DNA from: Trichoplax adhaerens
Taxonomy: Eukaryota > Placozoa > Uniplacotomia > Trichoplacea > Trichoplacidae
Reading direction: 5' to 3'
Length of the DNA: 64,000 nt
Assembly (NCBI RefSeq): GCF_000150275.1
Contig: NW_002060951.1
Span: forward strand, 2,180,297 to 2,244,296
The position numbers and the translations under genes are program-made. Positions 12,724-25,000 of the stretch are shown here, piece by piece. The notes beneath the pieces were generated by a model that was not told the origin of the DNA, made no database searches, and saw only the letters and a list, made by a program, of their open reading frames with translations. Every line of letters starts with the position of its first letter. The first letter of the stretch is position 1.

Positions 12724-14846
12724 TCAAAGGATATAGTTGCAGAATTAGTTGCTGCAGCATCACTGTTTATAATATAATAAGGTTAAGTAACCTATGATAA
12801 CCGAACACGTATACTCAGATTAATGCAAAACAGGTTTTTAATTATATCATGAAATAAATAATTGATCTAATCATGATTCTCTTCGAATTCTCATAACAAC
12901 TGATCCAATAGCAATTTTTATTATATGTTTTCAAATATTTTCGCTTAATTTTTCACAGATTAAAGAGGTTAAATACCGTAAGCAAATATATTTAGTTTAT
13001 TAGGCATTATACTAACTAGAAAAATATCATTATATCAGCAATGTCATCATATACACAGGCAAAGCGCATCTTTACATATTTTATTGCAGTAGTTGAATAC
13101 TGATTCATAATTGTAATGCAATCACAATTTATTAGAAGTAACGTCTGAAAATAAAGTTTGACCGCTACTAGACGTCTACTGCCAATCCACGGTTTAACGT
13201 CTGCAACCCTATGATATAAATTACTCAATAAGCAAATAAAATTTATAACAGAACAGACACAGCTAACAAACTTGAGTGATTCTTATAGGGATACTGTACT
13301 TTCACGCGAAAATTAGTTAACAAATCAGCAACGTTTGGCAAAAACCTACGAACCCGTAAGTTTGTCGTAAAGTCAAAAATTAATTTTTCCTCTATACTAC
13401 AGATTATAATACTAAAGAAAGATTTACCATTTTTATTTAATCAGTACCGCACTGTAAATAGATTATCTAACTAATTTAACTACTGAAGTTCTACTGGTCC
13501 GCAAAAATATAGTAGAACTAATCCAATAAATATCACCATTTTTTCTAATCCTGCTAAATCTGAGTCATAGAAATCATTTTACCTGGTTGAAGAGTCCTTC
13601 ACCCATTTTTATCCTCGTTTTCTTTTTGTGTGTGCCATATTCTTCCTTTTCAGGTTGTAGTTACACTCACTGTAAAAACTATTTCCCAGGCCTCTAATGA
13701 ATAAGTATTCGGTCTAAAGATTAAATAGTGTAAAGTCAGATTTTTACTAAAGACATTGGAAGCTAACTTTGCAGTTTTTGACAAGGTGCAAATAAATGAC
13801 AAATAAACGTAGGAAGTAAATAATTAACCGAAAGATTACCCTAATCACAAAATTATTAACATAAAATATATCAGTATGCTCTTTGAAGTTATAGGTGGTA
13901 ATAACCTCAAATAGGCATAATAGAGTGTCATCAGCGGCAAAAATCATTTTATTATTGATCTGATTACTCTTGAATTGTGTCATATCCGGTAGCGAGTGTT
14001 TAAAAGGAGAGATATAAAATTAAGGATTTCACATTAATTCAAATGTATCATTTCATATTTAAAAGATTAAAATCTATAGTGTCACTTCCTAATCGATAGA
14101 AGATGAGGACAGCACAGCTGTAATAAATTAATGAGATAAATAATGAACTTAGTATCACTTTTATCACGTTAGGTTTTGAAAACTGACGATAATGTTATAC
14201 TTCAATCTCTGTAGATCAAGGTACATTACGTTTAGGTATCTTATACTTGTGTCAAATCTTATAAGAACATGCTCCCACTTAGCCACGATTGAAGTTTCAA
14301 ATAACAACTTCTAATAGAAAATACTAAGAGAAGTTGTAAAGAAAAAGATAGTCATAAAATGCTGTTGAAAATGGACCGTCTTATGTTCTTACTTGAGGAA
14401 CAATTTTCTAAGTTATGTAGACGCTCTGAACTGTAAATCGTAAATCAAAATCAGTAACAACTACATTACTCTAAAATGTTCGGATATATGGTGAGCAGTT
14501 TACCTGTAAACAAATATTTGTCGATATCAGATATTAATATCATAACTTGGCATAATAAATATATCTTACGCGAATTCTTACAGTCGTCTGGTTCATATAA
14601 ACATATGCCTTGTACAAATCAACTACATAAGCCTATGACATCGAAAACGTAGCATCATATTAAATTACCAAATAATAAACATAAATAATAACAGTTTGTG
14701 CAAAGAAAATTTTTTAATAATTATGATTAAAATATTAAATGCGAGTAAACTTTCTATGTCCGTACTCGTAGATGTCTTACTCAACATACGTTTCCACTTA
14801 AGTATAATATAATCAATTCATCAATGAAGTGATATGCTTTTGTGAT
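12724..14846. other. Intergenic, no gene seen
   Basis: This stretch is AT-rich. Short minus-strand ORFs at 13016-13228 and 13747-13983 carry no recognisable motif and no splice context that I would defend. Confidence 0.5.
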
Positions 14847-15137
14847 TGTTACTGCGTTGCCTTGTCATTAGGATAGTTTAATAAGTACAGTAGTAGCTAG
14901 TATGGAGAATATCCATATTTGTAGTGCTAGGTAAGATAAGTAGTGCCTTGACGTAGATGTTGTTTGTAATAGTTCTTTACATATTTGATGTTGATTGTTA
15001 TTGTGTGATAGATAGCCGTAAGATGATTCAAGTTCTAGTTGATGATAATTGAATTAGACAACCTTCGAGCTTAGATTAAGATTAAGTACGAGTAAGAGAT
15101 TCAAAATATTTACTGATAGAAACGCTATGTAAGGAAC
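14847..15137 (+). mobile_element. Truncated copy of the 4751-5301 LTR-like element, inverted
   Basis: The sequence from TGTTACTGCGTTGCC onward matches the reverse complement of 5301 down to about 5011 with scattered substitutions and small indels (nearly 90 percent identity by eye). The match stops at 15137, exactly where a new TGTCACGGTACG terminus begins. The far end of this copy, with its TATA and AATAAA motifs, is not found. Confidence 0.75.
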
Positions 15138-15505
15138 TGTCACGGTACGAACTACCGTGAAGAAATAGCTATCTAAATTTGGTGAATATAATATAGTGAT
15201 AATATATTATAACTAGTTACTTACAATAGGAATTACTCTAATTATAAATGTGTTACAGTAAATTTAATGCTGTGCTGTAATGTGCACTGAAATGATTCTG
15301 TGAATGAACATGTTGTAGTCCGACTGTGAAAAATTAGTTAGTAGATGCTCTCACCAAGTATTTTAATAAGATGACTCATGAATGTTAGCTGCTGTAGAAG
15401 GGTATATAAGCCCGTCAGATAGTTGAATAAAGTAGTTCTCAATTGTCTAGTTGAGTTTAACGTAGAATCAAAGGCGTCTAAATTCTTGTGAGTAGGGATA
15501 CTGAT
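15138..15505 (+). mobile_element. 5' portion of a second LTR-like element abutting the truncated one
   Basis: It starts TGTCACGGTACG, the same start as the minus-strand end of 12100-12718, and can fold through CACGGTA and TACCGTG. It carries TATATAAG (about 15402) and AATAAA (about 15425) in plus orientation. I cannot find its 3' end, so the limit is arbitrary. A direct repeat and an assembly gap follow. Confidence 0.5.
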
Positions 15506-15750
15506 GTAGTAAAAGGACTAAAAGTAGAGTCCTTTGTAGTTTTTAGTATGTAATTAGTATTATTTTACTATACAAAATACCTAGAAAGTGATAGTGTCTT
15601 TAAGTTTTACCCTGCCAAATCATCATGTCGCCATCTTTTCTTCATTATTTTACAAGGTATTATATAGATTACTATAGAAGTAGCCCTATAGAGCAAATGC
15701 CTAATCTAAAGAAAGGGCGTTTCATCGTCTATTCAAATGTAAAGAAATTG
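15506..15750 (+). repeat. Direct repeat, copy 1
   Basis: About 245 bp from GTAGTAAAAGGACTAAAAG to the gap edge closely matches 17634-17880. Both copies share TTTTACCCTGCCAAAT, CATGTCGCCAT, AGTAGCCCT and CTAATCTAAAGAAAGGGCG. The copy ends at a run of N, so its right border is unknown. Confidence 0.8.
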
Positions 15751-15800
15751 NNNNNNNNNNNNNNNNNNNNNNNNNNNNNNNNNNNNNNNNNNNNNNNNNN
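15751..15800. other. Assembly gap (50 N)
   Basis: Fifty undetermined bases sit directly at the end of direct repeat copy 1. This suggests the assembler failed in the repeat. Confidence 1.
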
Positions 15801-16609
15801 AAGCTGCTCAAAAGATACCTGTAAGCAATACAATTATTCTCTATAGGAATACGATATTTCTACATACGCGTATGTTATGCAGTAATAAATCTTTAGTTTA
15901 AGGGCGGGTCTAAATTATTCGTATAGAATAGCTGGTCACCGATAAGAATATTACTGCATAACATGCACTTTCCAGATAATCTAGTTATACAGTTAATTCG
16001 TACATTAAAATATGAAAATAATGTTTTAGATGATGTAAAATGGAGTATTTACGATTACGGCTGATATGACGAGGCGATACCCTCATTCTACTAATATTGT
16101 GTGGCGTGAACAAGTGCAAAGAGCCAAAAACATATTTATTGGTCAGAATAGGAACCTTAACTTAGTGCAAATGCTATTACGAGCGATAATTTCCTTTCTT
16201 TGTATTAGATATTGGTAATAACTACCTTAATATTCAGCTTCATGAAAAAATAACAGATACCGTTTGATTTATGTAATGATAGCCTTTGCTCATGTCCTCG
16301 AAAAATTTTGTTATCATGCAATATGATTAACTTTAACTAATCAAATTGATATACTAGCAGTATAGTGATAGATAGCTACTATATAAAAAATTGATCAAAT
16401 AACGTATACGAGAATAGTTTAACTTAAACTGTACGTTAGAGTGCAAGATTGTTTTAAGTGACTCTTTGTGGAAGATGTAGAGGGGACGTATTGTAGTAGT
16501 AATTATATTGAGATGTTTATTTATATTAAGATTCTGAGATAATAATACTGTAGATAGCGCTAATTATGTTAGTACTCAGAGATTTGTATCGTGACACTTT
16601 AATTAGAAG

Positions 16610-16800
16610 CGCGAATTATGAATTGATAGCGCGTTAGTAAATTTAGATCAGATCTTGTAACTTAATTGGTAAGATACGATTACATTCGAAGGAAAATCAT
16701 TGTGTGACGAATTGTATTTAAATCGTGAATATTGCGGTGATAATTTAGATAGTCAGAGATAGTCAGATTGCAGTTAGATAGTCCTTGGTAGTTATGAAAC
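16610..16800. repeat. Dispersed repeat related to 23865-23980
   Basis: Sequence around AGCGCGTTAGTAAATTTAGA through GTTAGATAGTCCTTGGTAG resembles 23865-23980. Its right end (CAGATTGCAGTTAGATAGTC and following) appears inverted at about 18343-18383. Confidence 0.55.
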
Positions 16801-17017
16801 GACCATAATCTTACGTAAGAAAGTGAAGTTTGTTAGAAACTGTAATTCTTGCTATATTTTTGAGAAGACACTTCATCACACAGGCCTGTTATAGTGTGTT
16901 GACAGTGAGTAAATAATACTTGCTCAAGAAGCGATTTAGGACTTGTACTAAGATACAGTACTTATAAGTGATACGCCTTTCATTATCTCCTTCATTGTTA
17001 ATTCACCTATTTAGTAA

Positions 17018-17203
17018 ATGCCACGAATCTTTCAAGGGATCGCCTTTATTCTAATTTTGATTTTAATGTTCGCAAATATTCAATCCGAACGGAGAATTCA
17101 TCCTTTTTCAAAAGACAACACAAAGCGTGTTTTACTTCAAAGCAAAATAATCAACCTAGCAAAGAAAACTAAAATAAAATTTATTACGAAAAGCCTTCGC
17201 TGA
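17018..17203 (+). CDS. Possible small secreted or peptide-precursor protein
   Basis: This 61-residue ORF has a textbook signal-peptide start: MPRIF, a hydrophobic core AFILILILMF, and a small-residue exit near NIQS. A basic tail follows with dibasic or tribasic clusters (ERR, TKR, AKKTK). A pyrimidine-rich tract ending in TTTAG lies just before the ATG and could be a splice acceptor. AATAAA lies at 17270-17275, 67 bp after the stop. I do not recognise the sequence. Being short, it could be chance, but the combination of leader, acceptor and poly(A) signal is better than for other small ORFs here. Confidence 0.3.
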   Translation: MPRIFQGIAFILILILMFANIQSERRIHPFSKDNTKRVLLQSKIINLAKKTKIKFITKSLR

Positions 17204-17633
17204 AATATCTAATATCAGTCTATAAGTGTCTGTTGCAATTTTCGTGTTTAGATTGAGTAATTAATACATAATAAATTTTCATACAATAGAGATTGCCTGT
17301 TTAACATCGTTTCGATTGTACCTGACTAAACCTTAGAAGTGTTTTTTTGCTCTAATTTAGTATTACGTTTTACTGTGGCAATACACTGAGCGAGTGTCGA
17401 TAATAAAAAAATTTGTTGTTCAATACCCGAGATTGAAACGAAAGATTTTAGTACAAAACCGGCCTTGAAGCTAATCTGAACCTTAAAGAACAATTAAAAA
17501 TAATAAAACTACTTCATAGTTTCAGAAAATAAGAGCTTCGAATGAATAAAATTAAATAAATGAGCTACGGCACTTATAAACTTTAAATTCTCTTCGCCTT
17601 TTATTGAAAAATTGCAATTTCTAACTTATATGT

Positions 17634-17880
17634 GTAGTAAAGGACTAAAAGTAGAGTCATTTATAGCTTTTAGTACGTAACTAGTGTTATTTTACTATAG
17701 AAAATACCTAAAAAGTGATAGTGTCTGTAAGTTTTACCCTGCCAAATTATCATGTCGCCATATTTACTTCTTCATTATATTACAAGGTACTATATAGATT
17801 ACTATAGAAGTAGCCCTGGAGCAATTGCCTAATCTAAAGAAAGGGCGTTTGATAGTCTATTCAAATTATAAATGAATTTG
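17634..17880 (+). repeat. Direct repeat, copy 2
   Basis: This is the second copy of 15506-15750, about 2.1 kb downstream in the same orientation. Small indels include a few extra bases after CATGTCGCCAT. Divergence by eye is around one in ten bases. Confidence 0.8.
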
Positions 17881-18003
17881 ACTTAGTAACAAAACCCTAT
17901 CCATAGAGAAAGGGGATTTATAACATGACAGTAAAGTACTGTAATGTAGTCTATAATCGTACAGTTACCGTACAACCTGACGCTAAAACATCGACAGTCA
18001 ATA

Positions 18004-19027
18004 CTAAGCGATACTAATGTCAGAAAAGTAGTCGTAGTAGTCATATAAAATTTCTTGATAAGCGATTACTGTGATCTTTATAAAATCCAGATTTTTCGGA
18101 TTCGGATTCCAGAACCGGTCGGATTTATGTCCGATATAATTTTTCTGTTTTAATTTTTGGATTTTAGTTTCTGAAAAATATCGTAAGAGTTGATTTTTGA
18201 AATTTGAACTTTTTGTCATGAATTTGAAACTTTGGAATTTTATGACGTGACATGAAAGTCACATTAGGAAAGTTTAGTTAGGAAAATAGAAAATAAATTG
18301 GAAATTGGCAGAGGTTGCGTTGATTGTTACGTCTCACTACTACTAAGGACTATCTAACTGCAATCAGACTATATAGTAGTTAGACCGTTATTTTTATGAC
18401 TAAATCTTCATGTTTAAAGGTTAATTTTTAGACTTTTATAATGTATTAATGATAGTGATTATGTTAGAATTGAAGTTTGACGTATTTTATAGTTAATTTG
18501 TTGGTTTTATAATGTTTTGTAAGGCAATCATAGGGTAAATTGTGTCTGAACTTTGAATGATTTTTGTTTTCTTAAATGGTGCAAAGTACTTTTCTAAAAT
18601 TGATCTTAAGAGCGATTGCTTAGTAAATGTTCAGTTTTAAATACCTCTGACGGCTCTACGAAGCCGAAGCCTATAAATGATAGTGCAATTAGAAAATTTA
18701 GAGAGAGAGTAGAAGAAGATTCTTTTGAAGAACTCGTTGAATTTATAAGGCCTTTGGGGTCGAATTGTCGTAAGTCAAAACGTTCTTCTTTTTGAAAGGT
18801 TGTTTGGTTGTTAACAGTTTTTAAGTCTGTCACTTATTTTATTAATACTTAAAGTTAAGTATTTGTAAGGTTGTTCGGTTTATACTTCTCTCCATTCTTT
18901 TTGTTATAAACTGTTGATCGATTATTTCCCCAAATTTTAATTTGGTGTCAAAGTTTCGTTGAGTCGACAGGAGTCCAACGAAAGTAGAGTCAAAGTTTAT
19001 TAAAGTTTTGTAGCTTGATCTCCACAC
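18004..19027 (-). other. Cluster of decayed minus-strand ORFs, origin unknown
   Basis: Three short ORFs follow each other on the minus strand at 18842-19027, 18606-18833 and 18004-18219, with stops between them. The minus strand is purine-rich, which is unusual here. The middle ORF has a Ser-rich patch (STSSSKESSSTLS) and the first is basic. They could be remains of a transposon or gag-like gene, but no motif proves it. Confidence 0.25.
18343..18383. repeat. Inverted copy of the 16.8-kb repeat end
   Basis: CTACTAAGGACTATCTAACTG and the following CAATCAGACTAT are the reverse complement of the sequence at about 16765-16797. About 1.5 kb separates the two arms. Confidence 0.6.
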
Positions 19028-19029
19028 TT

Positions 19030-21024
19030 TTCATTTCATTACATATGTCTAGCACTTCCTTTTGAAATCGTAGCGTTAATTTCTTCTTTCTCTCCCTGCC
19101 ATAACTTTGTCTTTAGTTTTTAAAAGTCGTTCGTTTTGATGCCAATGAAAATTCAACACTGATATTAATAGACTATAGAAGACATTCTACAAGAGTTCCA
19201 AATAAAATTACTTACCGGCTCGAAATTGCAATATCTACTGACTGTATACCTATTCGACTAAGCCCTTATTAAGAATTAATAATTCGTAATAATTATTAAC
19301 AATTATAAACATATAAGAATATGCTGAATTTATGTACACATGTATGTTGTATGTGATCGACATTATATAGTAGCAAACATAATTTTATGCATTAATATAG
19401 ATAAAGGTTACCTCGTGTACTTCGAACAGTCATTCAGCGATACCATACCTTTGTTTACTGCCATCGAGCCTTGCAACCTAATCTCTGATCTGTAATTGAA
19501 GTATATTCACAGCAGTATACTGTACTTATAATATAGGAGAAACATGATGAAATATTCTGAGAGAAGTAGTTTAAATTTATATAAGCTTAGCGCAAGTAGA
19601 TGAAACTTACCTCAAGCCATGTTATTACAAAGTTGAAAGCAACGTAAAAGTCTAGACAATTAATCAGCCATCAAATATACACGTAAACGCATTTGCTATG
19701 TATTAATCCTAAATATATATCATAATTTAAGGTCATCGTAGTGAAACTTCCATGTCATTCGAGCAATAATATTAATAGCTCTTAGTTATAATTTAAACTC
19801 TAAACAACCGTATAATTGGTGACAAGAATACATTATTAAACTGTAACAGTTATCTTAAGCTAAATATCAAAATAGCCACTGTATAACGTTAATCACGAAA
19901 TAAAATACGGTATATTTCTGATTAAAAATTCTTTCTATAATCTACGTATACAAAATAACAAATAAGTAATTCTACGATGAATCTGATAATAGTTTAAGAT
20001 AATATCTTTGCCAGATCTGCTATTGATGATAAATACTCAAATATATCTTGATTTGAAGCATCCATGGTATTTTCTAGTGTCGCGATTTCATTGAATATTC
20101 TAACAGCATACGTGCAGGTGTTAATTACAAGTATATATGTCAGGAACAATAATAATTATGCTAAGCAATAAAAAAGCAAATAAATGAATTCGAAGCTAGG
20201 TGCAGTAAGCGAGTAAATTTTTTAGTATTAACAGCCGTATGTTACTGTCGTAAATCGTGTCAGAGATTACGAAATAATCTGAGTCTTCTAGTTCGTCCAA
20301 ACGATAATCTTGTATGGTACGCTGAATAAGTCCAATGTGATCACTTTCGTAGCTCATCTTCAAAGATTTATGGCGGTAGAAATTACAATATTACAATGAG
20401 TAGATAGCAATAAAGCTGATCTAAATTAATAAAGTACTAATTTAATAAGAAAGTTATTATTTTTATAATCCGATGGCGCTGTAATAGTATCGAAGTAAAT
20501 TCTAGCCCACATGGTAATTCCAAATACTAACTACAGTTTAATAATTAGTATTTACTGAACCACAGATTTCGATACAATTATTTACTAGATGTTAAACTCG
20601 TTCTTGTCAACGTGAAATGATGTCATTAATAATGATAGGTTCGTAAATCGACACACTTTAACGTGATAATACAACATATAAAAAATAAACGGATGTAGAC
20701 TGAAAGAAACTGAAATATTGAAAAGATTTAACCTTATGAAATACATAATTAAAATTATCTTCTCCTAGTAGATAATCTTACGTTTTTACTTGGCAATGAA
20801 ACCATAAATCAATAAACAATACAAACTCACCTCACTTCATCTTTCTTCTCGACTTAGATTGCAAGCGACCATCCAAGAATTATTAGGAATATTACCAACT
20901 TGGATAGGTAAGTTTTACTTTCACAACCTTAACAGAATGTGATCTTATAATTTAACTTTTTCGATTTTATTACTAAATCACTAGCAGAATTTTTCTTATA
21001 ATTACCTAAACCAATTATAAATAG
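19030..21024. other. Intergenic, no gene seen
   Basis: This is AT-rich sequence with no recognisable coding motif and no repeat that I can support. Confidence 0.5.
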
Positions 21025-22290
21025 AACGATGAAGCTTTATATGGAGAAGGGTCATTTGATATATTTCATCACAAAATCATACCCGAGATTTTAGCTTCGG
21101 CATTTAGACCTTTAGGTTTTATAGCTAATGTGTATGTCTTATCAGTATGTTACCAAAATTTGAGTCACAAAAAGCGAAATCGTGCTAACCTTGCGGCTAA
21201 TGATGTTCCCATCCGCCCTTGTGGCAGCAAGGAAAATAATAGTAAAGATCAACTCGCTCGGTAACAATTCTTTTAGCGAGTTTAAGTCTAGTAGACGCTA
21301 TGTCGGCTATGTATCTCTGCATTTTAGCGTTGTCTGAGAGCTACTTTTCTATAGCACGTACTACAGTGCGCGCATATCGACCACGGATAAACAATGTTCA
21401 AAATTTTGCATTTAGTAATTCGTCTTCAGCTAATAGATCGAAACTGTACCTGTTATGGATGAGGGGATCAACATGTCAAACATTTAGATTTTTAACTATC
21501 ATAGGATCAGTAGTACATTTAGTAATTCGCCTTTAGCTGATAGATCTTAACTGCATCTGTTATGGATGAGGGGATCATCATTTCAAACATTAAGATTTTT
21601 AACTATTATAGGACCGGTAGTATCTACCGTTACGACTTTAAATGTTGCCAAAGATCGCTTTTTCGCTTGATTTATCCACTTTAAATTTCTATGCTAATAC
21701 ATTACAAAAGCGCAATCAAATGTTGCCTTTCAGTATGGTGTTTTGCAAAATCAAATGGGCTTATAGCAGTCATCTCAGGTCATATTATACTTTTTTCTAG
21801 ACATATAACTTCTGTTTCATGGTATTCAGCCCTTTGTATCCTTGATAGTATATCAGATATTCATGCAATGATCTATGCCACATTTATAACTGTAGCGGAC
21901 CTGGCTTTATATCTATCTATATTCGTTATGTATGGTTTGATCATTAACCGAATACAAAACACTCAAGCTTTAATTTCTGCCAAGAAAGACAAGCAATTAT
22001 TTAGAGCATCACTCATTTCAAGTAATGACAAGTTTTTAGGAATTGTTATCGCTAGCGTGGTAGTTGGCACAAATATGTTATTTTGGTTTCCTTCAATTGT
22101 TTTTAATGCTATTACCATTTTTGATGGGTTTATATTAAGGCCTCGTAAGTCTAGATTATTTGACGATTTCGGCTCAAGCATTCTATTACTACTTCCGTGT
22201 GACGGTTTAATAAATGCGCTTGCCTTTATAATTGTACCTATCTTTATATCATGTAAGAAAATTAACAAAAAAATCAATTCACTAACTTAA
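21025..22290 (+). pseudogene. Rhodopsin-class GPCR pseudogene, TM1-TM7
   Basis: All seven helices can be traced, but in several frames. TM1 (FRPLGFIANVYVLSVCYQNL) ends at a TAA near 21262. TM2 (ILLASLSLVDAMSAMYLC) is one frame away. TM3 (CQTFRFLTIIG, TTLNVAKDRFFA) is split by a 107-bp tandem duplication, and DRF stands in for DRY. In-frame TGA (21668) and TAA (21695) follow. TM4 to TM7 then run open from 21691 to 22290, including FWFP in TM6 (CWxP position) and NALAF in TM7 (NPxxY position). No start codon is in frame with TM1. The intact TM4-7 ORF could be mistaken for a gene. The closest relative visible here is the GPCR at 29858-30938. Five disruptions argue strongly for a dead copy. Confidence 0.8.
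21411..21624 (+). repeat. 107-bp tandem duplication inside the GPCR pseudogene
   Basis: Copies at 21411-21517 and 21518-21624 share TTTAGTAATTCG, CTGTTATGGATGAGGGGATC and AGATTTTTAACTAT. The unit is not a multiple of three, so the duplication alone breaks the frame through extracellular loop 1 and TM3. The copies already differ at several sites, so the event is not recent. Confidence 0.85.
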
Positions 22291-25000
22291 TAACATTTAT
22301 CCTATAAAGCAAAAGCCATTCTTCATATTAATTGCGTACAATACAGTAAATAATGTTTAAAATTATTTACTAATATTATAATGGCTATATGGCTATATAT
22401 TGTAATGCAGCAATGCCTAATTGTTTCCAACCTTATTTAATTAATTTTATCAAAAGACTATGCGGCAGCAAAATCTATACTATTGTCTCTAACATAATCT
22501 CCAACGTACACTTTTAAAGCAACAACGATATTGTATATCATATTTTGCATCTGAATTAGCTATGTTTAAACATTCACACCGTACTATCTGTTACCAAGAT
22601 TAAATTAATATCTTTAGCAAGCTTAATGTAAAATATTTTTGGACAATTTAATTAGAACTCAAAACTATATTCACGAGCGTTTTTCTTATGTGTAAGGTAA
22701 ACTATAAAATAGCCCTAACAAGTCAAAATGCAGAAAATTTTTCAAGTACATGCAACTTATTAAAATATCAAATTTGATATTTGAATTAATCGGCGAAAAA
22801 TGCATACGCGTATATTGATGATAAATCATCCAGAGATACACATTGATGTTTTGTAAGCACATAATAAATATATGTATACCTCGTGTTAAGACTATATTAT
22901 TCGACGTCCATCAGACGTTGGCAAAGGACGATAGTGAAATGTAACGATAATGTTTAAAGTTTTAAACGCTGCAAACTGTGATTACCGCATTTCTGGCACC
23001 CTCAAATAATAAGTATTAATAAATATTAATCAATATATGGTATGCTATCGTTTACATTTTTACTTACTTTGAATTATTAGTATTCTCCGATATCATTTTT
23101 TTCTCAATTAGCAAACAGAGCTATATTTACTTCATTAACTGATATATTCTAATAACCTATTGACTTATACTTAAATACTAATGCAAAGAATTATTGTAAT
23201 TTTGCCATATTTATTAAAGGAATCTCTTTATTATTGCATTTTCATTGACAAATTGTCCTTATTTCTTTTAATGTGATGTATAGATGATGCTTTTTCAAAA
23301 CTAAATAGTTACGCAAACATAATTAATTTCAAAGCGAAGAAGGTTTGATGTAAGCCATATAATTTATACTTTTAGGTGTAAGATCCAAATTCCTATAGAA
23401 ATTTTGGTACTAATTATAAATTTATAGATCAAAGGACTGAGAATTTCTATCTCTAGTCAGATATGAAGATTGAGTCTTTCATTATTTCATTAATCATGAC
23501 ATACGAGTATTTTATTTCATTTAAGTATAGCTTAAAAGTCGTTTCTTGATTTATTGATCTCGTCTCTGTAGAAATTTAAGACGCAGTAATGAAGTCCACA
23601 TTAATCTATAATGTTAGTATCGGTCAACTCACAATCGTTAGGTATTCATTATTCTGAGATTTATATAATGCTTAGCGCGTAAATATTAGGAAAGGGACTT
23701 AAACATACGCAACAAAATCATCCTTTCTTATCTATGGTTCATATCAGACCATATCTAACTAAATGCTCACATATCAGCCATGATTCCCTCAGGATTCTGA
23801 TCTATTAATAGATTACGTTAATTTTATATAGTGCAGAAATAACTGTGTATTTCAATTCGGAATTGCTAGCTGTTAATAGATCGCACGAAAGTAAATTTTA
23901 GTTCTCGCAATGTGACTTAACTGATAAAATCTGTTGTTAGAAGCTAGATAATTAAACTTCAGATAGATAGTCCTTGGTAGATTAATAGAATTAGTTTATG
24001 TAATGAAATAGAAGTTTTACATGAAATTTGAGTTCCTGTAATAAGATTTTTAGATACTTTATCATAGTCTAAATTACTCTCCTTTTTTTTTATAGAAATA
24101 TTCTTACATTTCATAGCCGATCTTGAATTATAGATCATTCGTAATATATAAAAATTTTGCCGCAAGACTATTCATTTTCTAAGTGTAACTAGTAGCTGGA
24201 TGATTTATGGTATCGTTTGCATTTTTACGTTATAATCATGTAGTATGTTCGATATAGAAAACACTAGCAATTGCTATCCATAAGTCATAAGGGAAAAGTA
24301 GAAATGGTATTACTTCTTGCGTATACAGATATTCAATTACAGTCATGCAGGTTGATATAATACAGTGGCTTTATCGATTGCCATTTTATGGATTTCCCGT
24401 AATGTCTTATTTTTACTCGATGTTTTACAGTTTTCCAGCTATATAGCCAACACTACAGGATAATGCACAGTTTAAAAATATGAAACTATTGCTATCACAT
24501 AGTAGTCCTCCATAGTTCCCATCGGTTTTATTACTACTGCTATTTATTAATTCATACTTAAATAATAAGCCGAGCTCTACCGCCAGATTTAACAATTAAA
24601 ATTAAAGTACTAAACGACTGAAAAAAATTCCTCGTCATTATTATCCAAATAACCTATTGACCAATCAAGCTGGAGTTGTAAATTCATTATGTCTTATTCT
24701 AAGATTGCGTTCTAGCTAATCAAGCAGGCCATTGCAAGAGTTATTTAGAGCAATGTAGTAATAGTAATCTCTCTAATCTATATAGAGTTATGTTATTAGC
24801 CTGCTATGTTAAAACTATTTTTTTATGTTTTGCGCTAGTAACATTTCGTGAGAACCTGTGCACTTGTGCAGTAAATAGTGTTTAAGCTTAAGAAACAAAG
24901 CAATTAAGTGGTTTCGGCAATTTATCGCTTGCATGTAAGAAATTAGACAGTATATATTGTGTCTGTAGTGAAGCTCGAATAAAAATGAAGCTGATAGTTC
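22291..25000. other. Intergenic, no gene seen
   Basis: This is AT-rich DNA. It holds only the dispersed repeat at 23865-23980. A 68-residue minus-strand ORF at 23959-24165 overlaps that repeat and shows no motif. Confidence 0.5.
23865..23980. repeat. Dispersed repeat related to 16610-16800
   Basis: It shares an AGTAAATTT-TAG core, ACTTAA-TG-TAA-AT spacing and the end GATAGTCCTTGGTAG with 16610-16800. The similarity is moderate and judged by eye. Confidence 0.5.

Noticed and set aside
21963-22277. 104-codon minus-strand ORF
   Set aside because: Antisense shadow of the TM4-TM7 part of the GPCR pseudogene.
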